NCBI RefSeq assembly: GCF_021602345.1
Contig: NZ_BQID01000006.1
Coordinates: forward strand, 124,001-188,000
DNA from: Pseudomonas pharyngis
GTDB lineage: Bacteria > Pseudomonadota > Gammaproteobacteria > Pseudomonadales > Pseudomonadaceae
Length of the DNA: 64,000 nt
Reading direction: 5' to 3'
Positions within the stretch are counted from its first letter, which is position 1; each line of letters begins with the position of its first letter. The position numbers and the translations under genes were made by a program. The notes beneath the pieces were generated by a model. That model had not been told where the DNA came from. It ran no database searches and was given only the letters and a program-made list of their open reading frames with translations. Below, in pieces: positions 24,529 through 32,474 of the stretch.

Positions 24529-25479
24529 TCAGCGGTGGACCACGCCCGGCAGTACGCAGAGCATTTCGTACAGCAGGTTGGCGGCCAGCAGCGAGGTGTT
24601 GCCGGTGGTGTCATAAGCGGGCGAGACTTCTACCAGATCGCAGCCGATCAGGTCGAGGCCCTGGCACCCGCGGACGATTTCAATCGCCTGAATGGTCGTC
24701 AGACCACCGATTTCCGGGGTGCCGGTGCCTGGCGCCCAGGCCGGGTCGATGCCGTCGATGTCAAAGCTCAGGTACACCGGGCCGCCACCGACTTTCTCGC
24801 GCACTTCGGCCATCAGCGGCGCCAGCGACTTGTGCCAGCACTCTTCGGCCTGAACGACGCGGAAGCCCTGATCGCGACTCCAGTTGAAGTCGTCGGCGGT
24901 GTAACCCTGCGCCCGCAGACCGATCTGCACCACGCGGTCGCAGTCCAGAAGACCTTCTTCGACCGCACGACGGAAAGTCGTACCGTGGGCGATCTTCTCG
25001 CCGAACATGTGATCGTTGACATCAGCGTGAGCGTCGATGTGCACCAGACCGACCTTGCCGTGCTTTTTGTGGATGGCACGCAGGATTGGCAGGGTGATGG
25101 TGTGGTCGCCACCCAGGGTCATCGGGATCACGTTGTGCTCGAGGATGTTGTCGTAGGCTTCTTCGATGATGCGCACGGCGTCGAGCAGGTTGAAAGTGTT
25201 GATCGCCACGTCACCGATGTCGGCAACCGACAGCGAGTCGAACGGCGCAGCGCCGGTGGCCATGTTGTACGGGCGGATCATCACCGATTCGGTGCGGATG
25301 TCACGCGGCCCGAAGCGGGTGCCGGGGCGCAGCGAAGTACCGATGTCCAGCGGCACGCCAACGAAGGCGGCGTCCAGACCAGCGGCGGTCGGTACATGGG
25401 GGAGTCGGAGCATGGTGGCGATGCCGCCGAAGCGCGGCATTTCGTTGCCGCCCAGTGGTTGGTGAAGAATCTTGTCCAC
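24529..25479 (-). CDS. gbuA: Guanidinobutyrase (ureohydrolase family)
   Basis: A 316-residue manganese-dependent ureohydrolase. It hydrolyses 4-guanidinobutyrate to 4-aminobutyrate and urea in the arginine dehydrogenase route. The metal ligands are complete: His126 (GGDHT), Asp149, His151 and Asp153 (DAHAD), Asp240 and Asp242 (SFDIDGIDP). The assignment to guanidinobutyrase rather than agmatinase rests on neighbours: a divergent GbuR-like LysR gene and the permease/symporter pair found around PAO1 gbuA. It heads a leftward row of six genes. A 24-bp palindrome 124-147 bases upstream is the probable activator site. Confidence 0.9.
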   Translation of the reverse strand: MDKILHQPLGGNEMPRFGGIATMLRLPHVPTAAGLDAAFVGVPLDIGTSLRPGTRFGPRDIRTESVMIRPYNMATGAAPFDSLSVADIGDVAINTFNLLDAVRIIEEAYDNILEHNVIPMTLGGDHTITLPILRAIHKKHGKVGLVHIDAHADVNDHMFGEKIAHGTTFRRAVEEGLLDCDRVVQIGLRAQGYTADDFNWSRDQGFRVVQAEECWHKSLAPLMAEVREKVGGGPVYLSFDIDGIDPAWAPGTGTPEIGGLTTIQAIEIVRGCQGLDLIGCDLVEVSPAYDTTGNTSLLAANLLYEMLCVLPGVVHR

Positions 25480-25602
25480 GGGTAGGGCCTCATCGTCTTT
25501 GTTTTATTTATGTCGGCGCACCGCATTCGCAAGGTCACGGGCACCGCTGTGGGCCGATTCTGCGAAATGTAGTGAGGCGGAAGAATCGCTACGGGCAAAT
25601 AC

Positions 25603-25626
25603 TTAGTTCAGAAATTTCTAAACTAA
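25603..25626. promoter_or_regulatory. gbuA operator: Palindromic operator candidate for GbuR
   Basis: A 24-bp inverted repeat with arms TTAGTTCAGAAA and TTTCTAAACTAA, complementary at 11 of 12 positions. It contains TNA-type LysR half-sites (T-N11-A) and sits 124-147 bases upstream of the gbuA start codon. It lies in the spacer between gbuA and the divergent LysR gene. GbuR binding is inferred from position and symmetry. Confidence 0.6.
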
Positions 25627-25686
25627 TGATGTGGGTAGAGATAGACTTTGTGCGCCTTGGGGTTTGTGATCGGCTGAACATCGCCG

Positions 25687-25866
25687 CCCTCACCCCAGCC
25701 CTCTCCCGGAGGGAGAGGGAGCCGATAGAGTTGTTCTCAGGAGCTTCATCGACCTGAAATATCGAGTCGAACTTAATAGAATCTGGGACAGACGCAGAAT
25801 TTGAAGGCCATGGAGATCGGCTCCCTTTCCCCCTCTCCCCCTTGGGGAGAGGGCTGGGGTGAGGGG
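25687..25866. mobile_element. MITE-like element, copy 1
   Basis: A 180-bp unit bounded by perfect 21-bp terminal inverted repeats that begin CCCTCACCCCAGCCCTCTCCC, with no coding potential. Inner inverted segments GGGAGAGGGAGCCGAT and ATCGGCTCCCTTTCCCCC can also pair. A second, diverged copy lies at 58132-58356; both share TTCA(T/C)CGACCTGAAA and TCGGCTCCCT(T/C)TCC. It lies between the putative GbuR site and the gbuR start. No transposase is present, so mobility is inferred from structure and copy number. Confidence 0.7.
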
Positions 25867-25907
25867 TGGTTCCAACAGACGACACAGTTCCCAGCCCCGG
25901 AGTAGAC

Positions 25908-26801
25908 ATGGCCAACGCTTTACCCGACCTGAAACTGTTGCGCATCTTCGTCAGCGTCGTGCGTCATCAGGGGTTTGCCAACGCGCAGCAGGAACTCAAC
26001 CTGTCGACCTCGGCGATCAGCACCTACATGAGTCAGCTCGAAGCCGCGCTGGGTCTGGTGCTGTGCCATCGCGGGCGCGGCGGTTTCAGCTTGACCAGCA
26101 AGGGCGAGCTGTTCCATCAGGAAACCCTGCGCCTGCTCGCGGAGCTTGAAGGTTTCGAGCAATACGCCGCCGCGCTCAAGGGCGAGTTGCGCGGCACCCT
26201 CAACCTCGGGGTGATCGACTCCACGGTCAGCGACAAGGCCTTGCCGTTCGCCGAAGCCATCGGCGCCTACAGCCAGGAACACCCGGCGGTGCATTTGCAT
26301 CTGTCGGTGATGAGCCCGTATGAACTGCAACTCGGCGTGCAGGACAACCGCCTCGACCTGGCCATCGGCGCGTTCTCCACGCGCATGAGCGGTCTGGTGT
26401 ACATGCCGCTGTACCGCGAGCAGCACTGGCTGTATTGCAGCAACCGGCACCCGCTGTTCAACGAACGGCGGATTCCCGAACAGGTCATCACCCAGCAACG
26501 CATGGTCGGACGCGGTTACTGGAGCCAGGCCGAACTGGCGCGCCACGGTTTCAAACACAGCGCCGCGACGGTGGAAAGTATGGAAGCGCAGCTGATTCTG
26601 GTGCTGTCCGGCGCCTACATCGGTTATCTGCCGGAGCACTACGCCCAGGCCTGGGCCGACAAGGGCGACCTGCGGGTGCTGCTGCCGGCGACCTTCGGTT
26701 ATCAGGCGCCGTTTTCCATGATCATGCGCCGTGGCCGCAGCCGCGAGCCGCTGATCCAGACCTTCCGCGATCTGCTCAAAGCGCAGCTCAATCAGGCATA
26801 A
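25908..26801 (+). CDS. gbuR: LysR family regulator of guanidinobutyrate catabolism
   Basis: A 297-residue LysR regulator with a winged helix at about 5-65 (DLKLLRIFVSVVRHQGFANAQQELNLSTSAISTYMSQLEAALGLVL) and an effector domain (VMSPYELQLGVQDNRLDLAIGAF). GbuR of P. aeruginosa activates gbuA in the presence of 4-guanidinobutyrate; the divergent position next to gbuA supports this identity. I start at ATG 25908, with GGAG at a five-base spacing, since the longer frame from 25866 reads into the MITE. The next gene starts 5 bp after its stop. Confidence 0.87.
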   Translation: MANALPDLKLLRIFVSVVRHQGFANAQQELNLSTSAISTYMSQLEAALGLVLCHRGRGGFSLTSKGELFHQETLRLLAELEGFEQYAAALKGELRGTLNLGVIDSTVSDKALPFAEAIGAYSQEHPAVHLHLSVMSPYELQLGVQDNRLDLAIGAFSTRMSGLVYMPLYREQHWLYCSNRHPLFNERRIPEQVITQQRMVGRGYWSQAELARHGFKHSAATVESMEAQLILVLSGAYIGYLPEHYAQAWADKGDLRVLLPATFGYQAPFSMIMRRGRSREPLIQTFRDLLKAQLNQA

Positions 26802-26806
26802 AGAAC

Positions 26807-27403
26807 ATGTCCAGACCCCAATGCCCGCGCTGCCTGCGCCCACAAACCCATTGCCTGTGCCCGCTGATCCCCAGCCTCCACAGCTGTACCCGAGTATTGC
26901 TGTTGCAGCACCCGAGCGAGGTCAATCACGCGCTCAACACCGCACGGCTGGCAGCGCTCGGATTGAACAATGCCGAGCTGATCGTCGGTGAGGTATTCGA
27001 GGATTTGCCCGCGCTGCTGAACCGGCCGGGGTATCGGGCACGGTTGTTGTTCCCGGCGGATGATGCGCAGCCGATGCAGGCTTACGCCGCGTCCGATGAA
27101 CCGCTGTTGCTGGTGGTGCCGGATGGCACATGGCGCAAGGCGCGCAAGATGCTGCACCTCAATCCGCTGCTGGCGGCGTTGCCACGGGTGACTTTGGCGG
27201 AGGGCGGGGTTTCGCGGTATCGGCTGCGCAAGGCTCCGGGGCCGGGGGCGTTGTCGACGATTGAGGCGATTGTGCAGGCGTTGCAGACCTTGGAAGCGCC
27301 GGCCTCTTTCGAGCCGTTGCTCAAGCCGTTCGAGGCGTTGATCGAGGGGCAGATTGCGGCGATGGGGGAGGAGACCTTTCAGCGCAATCATGGCGAAAGA
27401 TAG
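26807..27403 (+). CDS. tapT: DTW-domain tRNA-uridine aminocarboxypropyltransferase
   Basis: A 198-residue DTW-domain enzyme. The family, including E. coli TapT (YfiP), transfers the 3-amino-3-carboxypropyl group of S-adenosylmethionine to U47 of tRNA to make acp3U. Visible features are the N-terminal cysteine cluster (CPRCLRPQTHCLCPLI), likely zinc binding, the central LLLQHPSEVNHALNTARLA and the catalytic motif VPDGTWRKARKM at about residues 104-115, where the family has D-x-T-W. It follows gbuR by 5 bp, so shared transcription with gbuR is likely. The start has no strong ribosome binding site, consistent with coupling. Confidence 0.88.
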   Translation: MSRPQCPRCLRPQTHCLCPLIPSLHSCTRVLLLQHPSEVNHALNTARLAALGLNNAELIVGEVFEDLPALLNRPGYRARLLFPADDAQPMQAYAASDEPLLLVVPDGTWRKARKMLHLNPLLAALPRVTLAEGGVSRYRLRKAPGPGALSTIEAIVQALQTLEAPASFEPLLKPFEALIEGQIAAMGEETFQRNHGER

Positions 27404-27423
27404 GAGCTGTCCGTACTGGCCAT

Positions 27424-27515
27424 ATCGCTAGCAGGCTAGCTCCCACAGTGGATTGGTTGTGAATGCAAAATTGAGTTCACAGCAAATCTCCTGTGGAAGC
27501 TAGCCTGCTAGCGAT
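27424..27515. repeat. REPIN, GCTAGCAGGCTAGC type
   Basis: The 25-base ends starting ATCGCTAGCAGGCTAGC (27424-27448) and ending GCTAGCCTGCTAGCGAT (27491-27515) are inverted copies of each other around a 42-bp spacer, each end itself hairpin-forming. This is the two-REP arrangement (REPIN) of pseudomonads. It separates the convergent tapT and mapC genes and may act as transcription barrier. Confidence 0.8.
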
Positions 27516-27550
27516 TGCAATGGTCACATCACCGACAATGTTGAGCAGAA

Positions 27551-28912
27551 TTAGCGCTCGCGCATCGCCTCGGTCCGGGCCTTGAGTACCGGTTTTAGCA
27601 GGTAATCCAGCACACTTTTCTCCCCGGTAATGATGTCCACCGTCGCCACCATCCCCGGAATGATCAGCAGCGGTTTCACATCCCCGCCCAGATGGTTTTT
27701 GTCGGTGCGCACCTGGATCAGGTAGAAGCTGTTGCCCTTGTCGTCGGTAATCGTATCGGCGCCGATCAGTTCAAGCTTCGCGCTCAGCCCGCCGTAGATC
27801 GTGTAGTCGTAGGCGCTGAACTTGACCATGGCTTTCTGGCCCGGATGCAGGAACGCCACGTCCTGAGGGCGGACCTTGGCTTCGATAAGCAGGTTGTCTT
27901 CCAGCGGCACGATTTCCACCATGTCACTGCCCGGCTGCACCACGCCGCCGATGGTGTTGACCTTCATTTGCTTGATCACCCCGTGCACCGGCGAAGTCAC
28001 GGTGGTGCGGCTGACGCGGTCGTCGATGGCGATGCTCGAGGCGGTGATTTTCGAAAGGTCGGTACGTTTCTCGTTGAGCTCCTTGGCCGCTTCGGAGCGG
28101 AAGGTCTGTTCCGATTCGTCGATCTTGCTGCGGATCTCGGCGATGGCCGATTCGGCGCGGGGAATGGCCAGGGTCGTGGCGTTCAGGGAACCGCGGATTT
28201 CCACGGCACTGCGCTTGAGCCGCAGGATCTCCACCGGTGACACGGCACCGGTCTTGACCAGCGGTTCGGACATGTTCATTTCCTGATTGACCAGCGCCAG
28301 GCTCGAACTGTATTGCCCCTGTTTCGAGCGAAACTCCGCCAGCTCCTGAGTCTTCTGCCGCAGCTGTTCGCTGAGGGTTCTCTGTTCGCTGGCCAGCCGC
28401 CGCTGCCGTTGTTCGTACAACGAACGCTCGTCCTCGGCCACTTGCGGCGCCTTGGCGATCACTTCGTCCGACAGCTTGAACGGCCGGCCCTCTGCTTCGG
28501 CGGACAAGCGTTCGACCTGCGCGGTCAAGGCATAACGATCGGCCTCGCTCTCACCCTTGTTCGACAGAAACCGCGTGTCGTCCAGGCGCAGCAGTTTGTC
28601 GCCCTTATCGACCATTTGTCCTTCGCGCACGAAGATCTCGGTGACGATACCGCCCTCGAGGTTCTGAATCACCTGGACCTTGCTCGACGGAATCGCCTTG
28701 CCTTCGCCCATGGTCACTTCCTGCAACACCGCGAACTTGGCCCAGACCAGCGCACTGATCAGCAGCGCCGCCGCCAGCCACACGGTGATGCGCGACCAGC
28801 GTGGCGAATCCTGCAGCGAAGCACCGGCGGTTTCCGGCATGAATTCGGCTTCGGCGCTTTTACCGAAGCTGTCGAAGTAACCGCGGGGTTTTGAAGGTGA
28901 TGAAGCAGACAT
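27551..28912 (-). CDS. mapC: HlyD-family type I secretion adaptor
   Basis: A 453-residue periplasmic adaptor that links the inner-membrane ABC transporter to the TolC-like pore. A single N-terminal membrane helix (WSRITVWLAAALLISALVWAKFAVL, about 38-62) precedes the lipoyl half (IPSSKVQVIQNLEGGIVTEIFVREGQMVDKGDKLLRLDD), a long coiled coil (about 110-290) and the second lipoyl half with the beta barrel (TTVTSPVHGVIKQMKVNTIGGVVQPGSDMVEIVPLED). It is encoded 10 bp after the transporter gene. I start at ATG 28912, with GGAG at a seven-base spacing. Close to LapC of P. fluorescens; the map names follow my recollection of the Pf0-1 literature. Confidence 0.9.
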   Translation of the reverse strand: MSASSPSKPRGYFDSFGKSAEAEFMPETAGASLQDSPRWSRITVWLAAALLISALVWAKFAVLQEVTMGEGKAIPSSKVQVIQNLEGGIVTEIFVREGQMVDKGDKLLRLDDTRFLSNKGESEADRYALTAQVERLSAEAEGRPFKLSDEVIAKAPQVAEDERSLYEQRQRRLASEQRTLSEQLRQKTQELAEFRSKQGQYSSSLALVNQEMNMSEPLVKTGAVSPVEILRLKRSAVEIRGSLNATTLAIPRAESAIAEIRSKIDESEQTFRSEAAKELNEKRTDLSKITASSIAIDDRVSRTTVTSPVHGVIKQMKVNTIGGVVQPGSDMVEIVPLEDNLLIEAKVRPQDVAFLHPGQKAMVKFSAYDYTIYGGLSAKLELIGADTITDDKGNSFYLIQVRTDKNHLGGDVKPLLIIPGMVATVDIITGEKSVLDYLLKPVLKARTEAMRER

Positions 28913-28922
28913 GGGGTAACTC

Positions 28923-31082
28923 CTAGACCGCTGCCGAGCCGACCCGGCCCTTGCGCAGCGCATCGATGACCGCTTCTTTCGGACCGTCGGCGACGATCCG
29001 GCCGTTGTCCAGCACCAGCAACCGGTCCACGAGGCTCAGCATTGAAGTGCGGTGGGTGACCAGCAACAAGGTTTTGCCCTGCACCCAGCCGTGCAGCTTC
29101 TGGCGCAAGACGTCTTCGCTGCTGTTGTCCATGGCGCTGGTCGGTTCGTCGAGCAGCATGATCGGTGGGTCGAGCAACAGCGCCCGCGCCAGCAGTACGG
29201 CTTGGCGCTGGCCACCGGAGAGCAGTTGCCCGCGCTCGCCCACCGGCCGGTCGAAGCCTTGCGGATGTTGCCGGGCCAGCTCGGTGACGCCGGTCAGTTC
29301 GGCCACTTCGAGCATCCGTGAATCGCTGATGTAGCGGGCACCGAGGGTCAGGTTGTCGCGCAGGCTGCCGGCCAGCAGCGGCAGATCATGGGCGACGTAG
29401 CCGATCTGCTGGCGCAGGTCGGCGACATCCAGTTGCCGCAGGTCGAGGCCGTCGAGCAGCAACTGGCCTTCGTCCGGTTCGTAGAAGCCCATCACCAGTC
29501 GCGCCAGGGTGCTTTTGCCCGAGCCGCTGCGGCCGATGATGCCGATCCGTTCGCCGGGTCTGACGCTGAAACTGACGTTGCTCAGGGCCGGGGCGTTCTG
29601 ACCGTTGTAGTGGAAGGTCACCGCGTTGGCGTCCAGCGCACCTTGCAGTTGCGTGCGCTCCAGCGGCCGCTGTTTGCCGTCGCGTTCCTGAGGCAGGGAC
29701 ATCAGCGCATCGGTGCTTTTCATGGTCAGTTGCGCTTGCTGGTAGCGGGTGATCAGCCCGGCGATCTGGCCCAGCGGCGCGAGCACGCGGCTGCCGAGCA
29801 TGTAAGTCGCCACCAGCGCGCCTACGCTGAGGTTGCCGGCGATGATGCTGTAGACCCCGGCCACAATTGTCGCCATCCCCGAAAACTGCTGGATGAACAG
29901 CGTGCCGTTGGTGGCCAGCGCCGAGAGATTACGCGCGTGGCTGTCGAGGCGGGTGAGGGCGCCGTGGGTGCTTTCCCATTTGTGCTGGCGCTCGCTTTCG
30001 GCGCTGCAGGCCTTGAGGGTTTCCAGGCCACCGAGGGTTTCGATCAGCAACGCCTGACGCTCGGCGCCGAGGCTCAGGCTTTTCTGCACGGTGTCGCGCA
30101 GGCGGACCTGAATGATCATCGCGAACACGATCGTGATCGGAAACGCCAGCAGTGGAATCACCACCAGCCAGCCACCGAGCAGGCCGATCACCACCAGCAT
30201 CAACACCACGAAGGGCAGGTCGATCAGGCTGGTCAGGGTCACGGCGGTAAGGAATTCCCGCAGGCCCTGAAAGTCATGAATGCTCTGGGCGAAACCGCCG
30301 ATGGTCGCCGGCCGGGCTTTCATTGCCATACCGGTGATGCGCTCGAATAAAGTCGCAGAAAGGATCACATCGGTTTTCTTACCGGCGGTGTCCAGCAGGT
30401 GCGCGCGCACCACCCGCAGCACCAGTTCGAAACCGGTGCCGATCAGCAGCCCGATGGCCAGCACCCACAGGGTCGACGTGGCCTGGTTTGGCACCACGCG
30501 ATCGTAGGTCTGCATGACGAACAGCGGCACCATCAGGCCCAGCAGGTTGATCAGGAAACTGGCGAGGATCGCGTCGCTGTACAGCCATTTCGACAGTTTC
30601 AACGTGTCGCGAAACCACGCCTGCACCCGTGGCACCAGCGGTGAACGCAGGTCTTCCAGTTCATGCCGTGGCCGGGCGAACAAGGCCTGGCCGCTGTAGT
30701 GTTCGGTGAGCTCTTCACGGCTGACCCATTGCTCGCCGCCGTCGGCTTCGCTGGGCAGGATCAGCGCCTTGCCGTCTTCGCTAAAACGCCGCAGCACTGC
30801 CGTGCGCCCGTTGCCCAGCAACAACAGCACCGGCAGGTTCAGCGGTGAAATGTCCTTGAGTTCCCGGCGCAGCAAACGCGCCTGCAACCCGGCCCGGGCT
30901 GCGGCGCGGGGCAGCAGGTCCAGGCTCAGGCGTTGTTTGTCCAGGGGCAGCCCGGCGCTCAGGCTGGCGCGACTGACCGTCGCGCCATGCAGTTTGCAGA
31001 GGATCAACAGACCGTCGAGCAACGGGTCATCGAAGCTCAGCCGCGGATCGATCCCGGTGTTACCGGGTTGCATGCTGGTCAT
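28923..31082 (-). CDS. mapB: Type I secretion ABC transporter (LapB/MapB-like)
   Basis: A 719-residue RTX exporter ATPase. It has an N-terminal C39-like domain (about 15-140), which in this class binds substrate rather than cleaving it; six membrane helices (about 170-440); and an ATPase domain with Walker A GRSGSGKST (about 520), the signature LLSGGQRQAVLLARAL (about 625), Walker B IMLLDEP and the H-loop VTHRTS. It powers one-step export of the adhesin from cytoplasm to exterior. It lies 33 bp after the TolC-like gene and 10 bp before mapC, forming one operon. Confidence 0.92.
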   Translation of the reverse strand: MTSMQPGNTGIDPRLSFDDPLLDGLLILCKLHGATVSRASLSAGLPLDKQRLSLDLLPRAAARAGLQARLLRRELKDISPLNLPVLLLLGNGRTAVLRRFSEDGKALILPSEADGGEQWVSREELTEHYSGQALFARPRHELEDLRSPLVPRVQAWFRDTLKLSKWLYSDAILASFLINLLGLMVPLFVMQTYDRVVPNQATSTLWVLAIGLLIGTGFELVLRVVRAHLLDTAGKKTDVILSATLFERITGMAMKARPATIGGFAQSIHDFQGLREFLTAVTLTSLIDLPFVVLMLVVIGLLGGWLVVIPLLAFPITIVFAMIIQVRLRDTVQKSLSLGAERQALLIETLGGLETLKACSAESERQHKWESTHGALTRLDSHARNLSALATNGTLFIQQFSGMATIVAGVYSIIAGNLSVGALVATYMLGSRVLAPLGQIAGLITRYQQAQLTMKSTDALMSLPQERDGKQRPLERTQLQGALDANAVTFHYNGQNAPALSNVSFSVRPGERIGIIGRSGSGKSTLARLVMGFYEPDEGQLLLDGLDLRQLDVADLRQQIGYVAHDLPLLAGSLRDNLTLGARYISDSRMLEVAELTGVTELARQHPQGFDRPVGERGQLLSGGQRQAVLLARALLLDPPIMLLDEPTSAMDNSSEDVLRQKLHGWVQGKTLLLVTHRTSMLSLVDRLLVLDNGRIVADGPKEAVIDALRKGRVGSAAV

Positions 31083-31115
31083 ATTGATCGCTCCCCTGGC
31101 ACTACATCATCGGGA

Positions 31116-32474
31116 CTACTTCAGTTCAGGCAAGCGCGCTTCGTTTTTCACCTCGGTCGCGGCAATCGCATCGGCCGGCAGCACCACCCGTTGCTTGCTC
31201 AACAACTGGCCCATGTTCGCCAGCACGCGGTACATCGAGTATTCCTCGGTGTAGCGGATTTCGGTGTAGCGACGGTTGGCGTTGTACAGCTCGTTTTCAC
31301 TGTCGAGCACGTCCAGCAGGGTGCGCTGGCCGAGGCCGAACTGATCCTGATACGCGGCGCGCACACGCTTGGTGGTCTCGGCGTATTCGCGGGCGGTGGG
31401 GGTCTGTTTCTTGGCGTTGAGCATGGCGTTCCAGGCCAGGTGAATGTTCTCGTTGAGCTGGCGCAGGGCGTTGTTGCGGATGTCCATCGCCTGGTTGATC
31501 TGGTGCGCGTCGGAGGCCAGTCGCGCCTTGTCGCTGCCGCCACGGAACAGGTTGTAGTTCATCACCACGCCGACCCGCCATTCGTTGTCGTGGCCCTCGT
31601 CACCCTGCACGTTGTTGTTGGCGCCGACGGCGGCTTCCGCGTCGAAGCGCGGGTAGAACGGCGACTTGGCGACTTCGTACTGACTCTCGGCCGATTGCAC
31701 GTCGGCCTGGGCAGATTTCAGGTACGGGTTGTTCTCGACCATGCTCTGCTGGGCTTCAGGCAAGGTGGCGGGCAATTCGCCGCGGGTCGAGGCCGGGGTT
31801 TCCAGCTCATCCGGCATGCGCCCGACCACGCTGTAGAAGTTCGACTCGGCATCCGCCAGATCGACTTCGGCGGTGTCGAGGTTGTTCTGCGCCAGCGCCT
31901 TACGGGCCACCGATTGATCGGAGTCGGCGGTGCTTCCCACGCCGCGCTCGGTGCGCAGGCCGATCTGGTCGTTGACCCGCAAGTGCGCCTGCAGGTTGTT
32001 CTTGGCCAGGGTCACCAGTTCGCGACGCTTGAGCACTTCGAGGTAGACCTCGATGGTGCGCAGGGCCAGGTCCTGGGCGGTGCCTTGCGCGTAATAGGCA
32101 CGCGAGTTGGAAACACCTTTGGTGCGCTCGACTTCGTTGGCGGTGTTGAAACCGTCGAACAGCATCTGCCGCAGCCGCAGCTCGGACTGGGTGTAATTGA
32201 GGATTTCGGTGTGGTGGTTACCGAAGGCCCGGGTGTTGGTGTTGTCGCTGTAGCCGCGCCCGTAAGCAGCGTTCAGATCCACCGACGGATAGAAGCCGCC
32301 CTTGGCGACCTTCACCTGTTCATCAGCCGACAGGCGCGCATCCACGCGCGAGGCCAGTTCGGGGTGGGTAGCGATGGTGCTCTGGATCGCTTCGGTGAGG
32401 TTCATGGCCTGGGCTTGGGAAGTGCAAGCCATGGCCAGCAAAACCGCGCTGCAGAGGGGGGTTAGTACGCGCAT
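31116..32474 (-). CDS. mapE: TolC-family outer-membrane pore (LapE/MapE-like)
   Basis: A 452-residue outer-membrane efflux protein of the TolC family. The signal peptide MRVLTPLCSAVLLAMACTSQAQA is followed by two repeats of the outer membrane efflux fold, with long helical hairpins such as AQDLALRTIEVYLEVLKRRELVTLAKNN and HQINQAMDIRNNALRQLNENIHLAWNAML. It forms the exit duct for type I secretion and, in the Lap model, the pore in which the adhesin is retained through its N-terminal module. I start at ATG 32474 (GGGAGATG upstream); the longer frame to 32723 runs through the promoter region. First gene of the mapE-mapB-mapC row, divergent from mapA. Confidence 0.9.
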   Translation of the reverse strand: MRVLTPLCSAVLLAMACTSQAQAMNLTEAIQSTIATHPELASRVDARLSADEQVKVAKGGFYPSVDLNAAYGRGYSDNTNTRAFGNHHTEILNYTQSELRLRQMLFDGFNTANEVERTKGVSNSRAYYAQGTAQDLALRTIEVYLEVLKRRELVTLAKNNLQAHLRVNDQIGLRTERGVGSTADSDQSVARKALAQNNLDTAEVDLADAESNFYSVVGRMPDELETPASTRGELPATLPEAQQSMVENNPYLKSAQADVQSAESQYEVAKSPFYPRFDAEAAVGANNNVQGDEGHDNEWRVGVVMNYNLFRGGSDKARLASDAHQINQAMDIRNNALRQLNENIHLAWNAMLNAKKQTPTAREYAETTKRVRAAYQDQFGLGQRTLLDVLDSENELYNANRRYTEIRYTEEYSMYRVLANMGQLLSKQRVVLPADAIAATEVKNEARLPELK

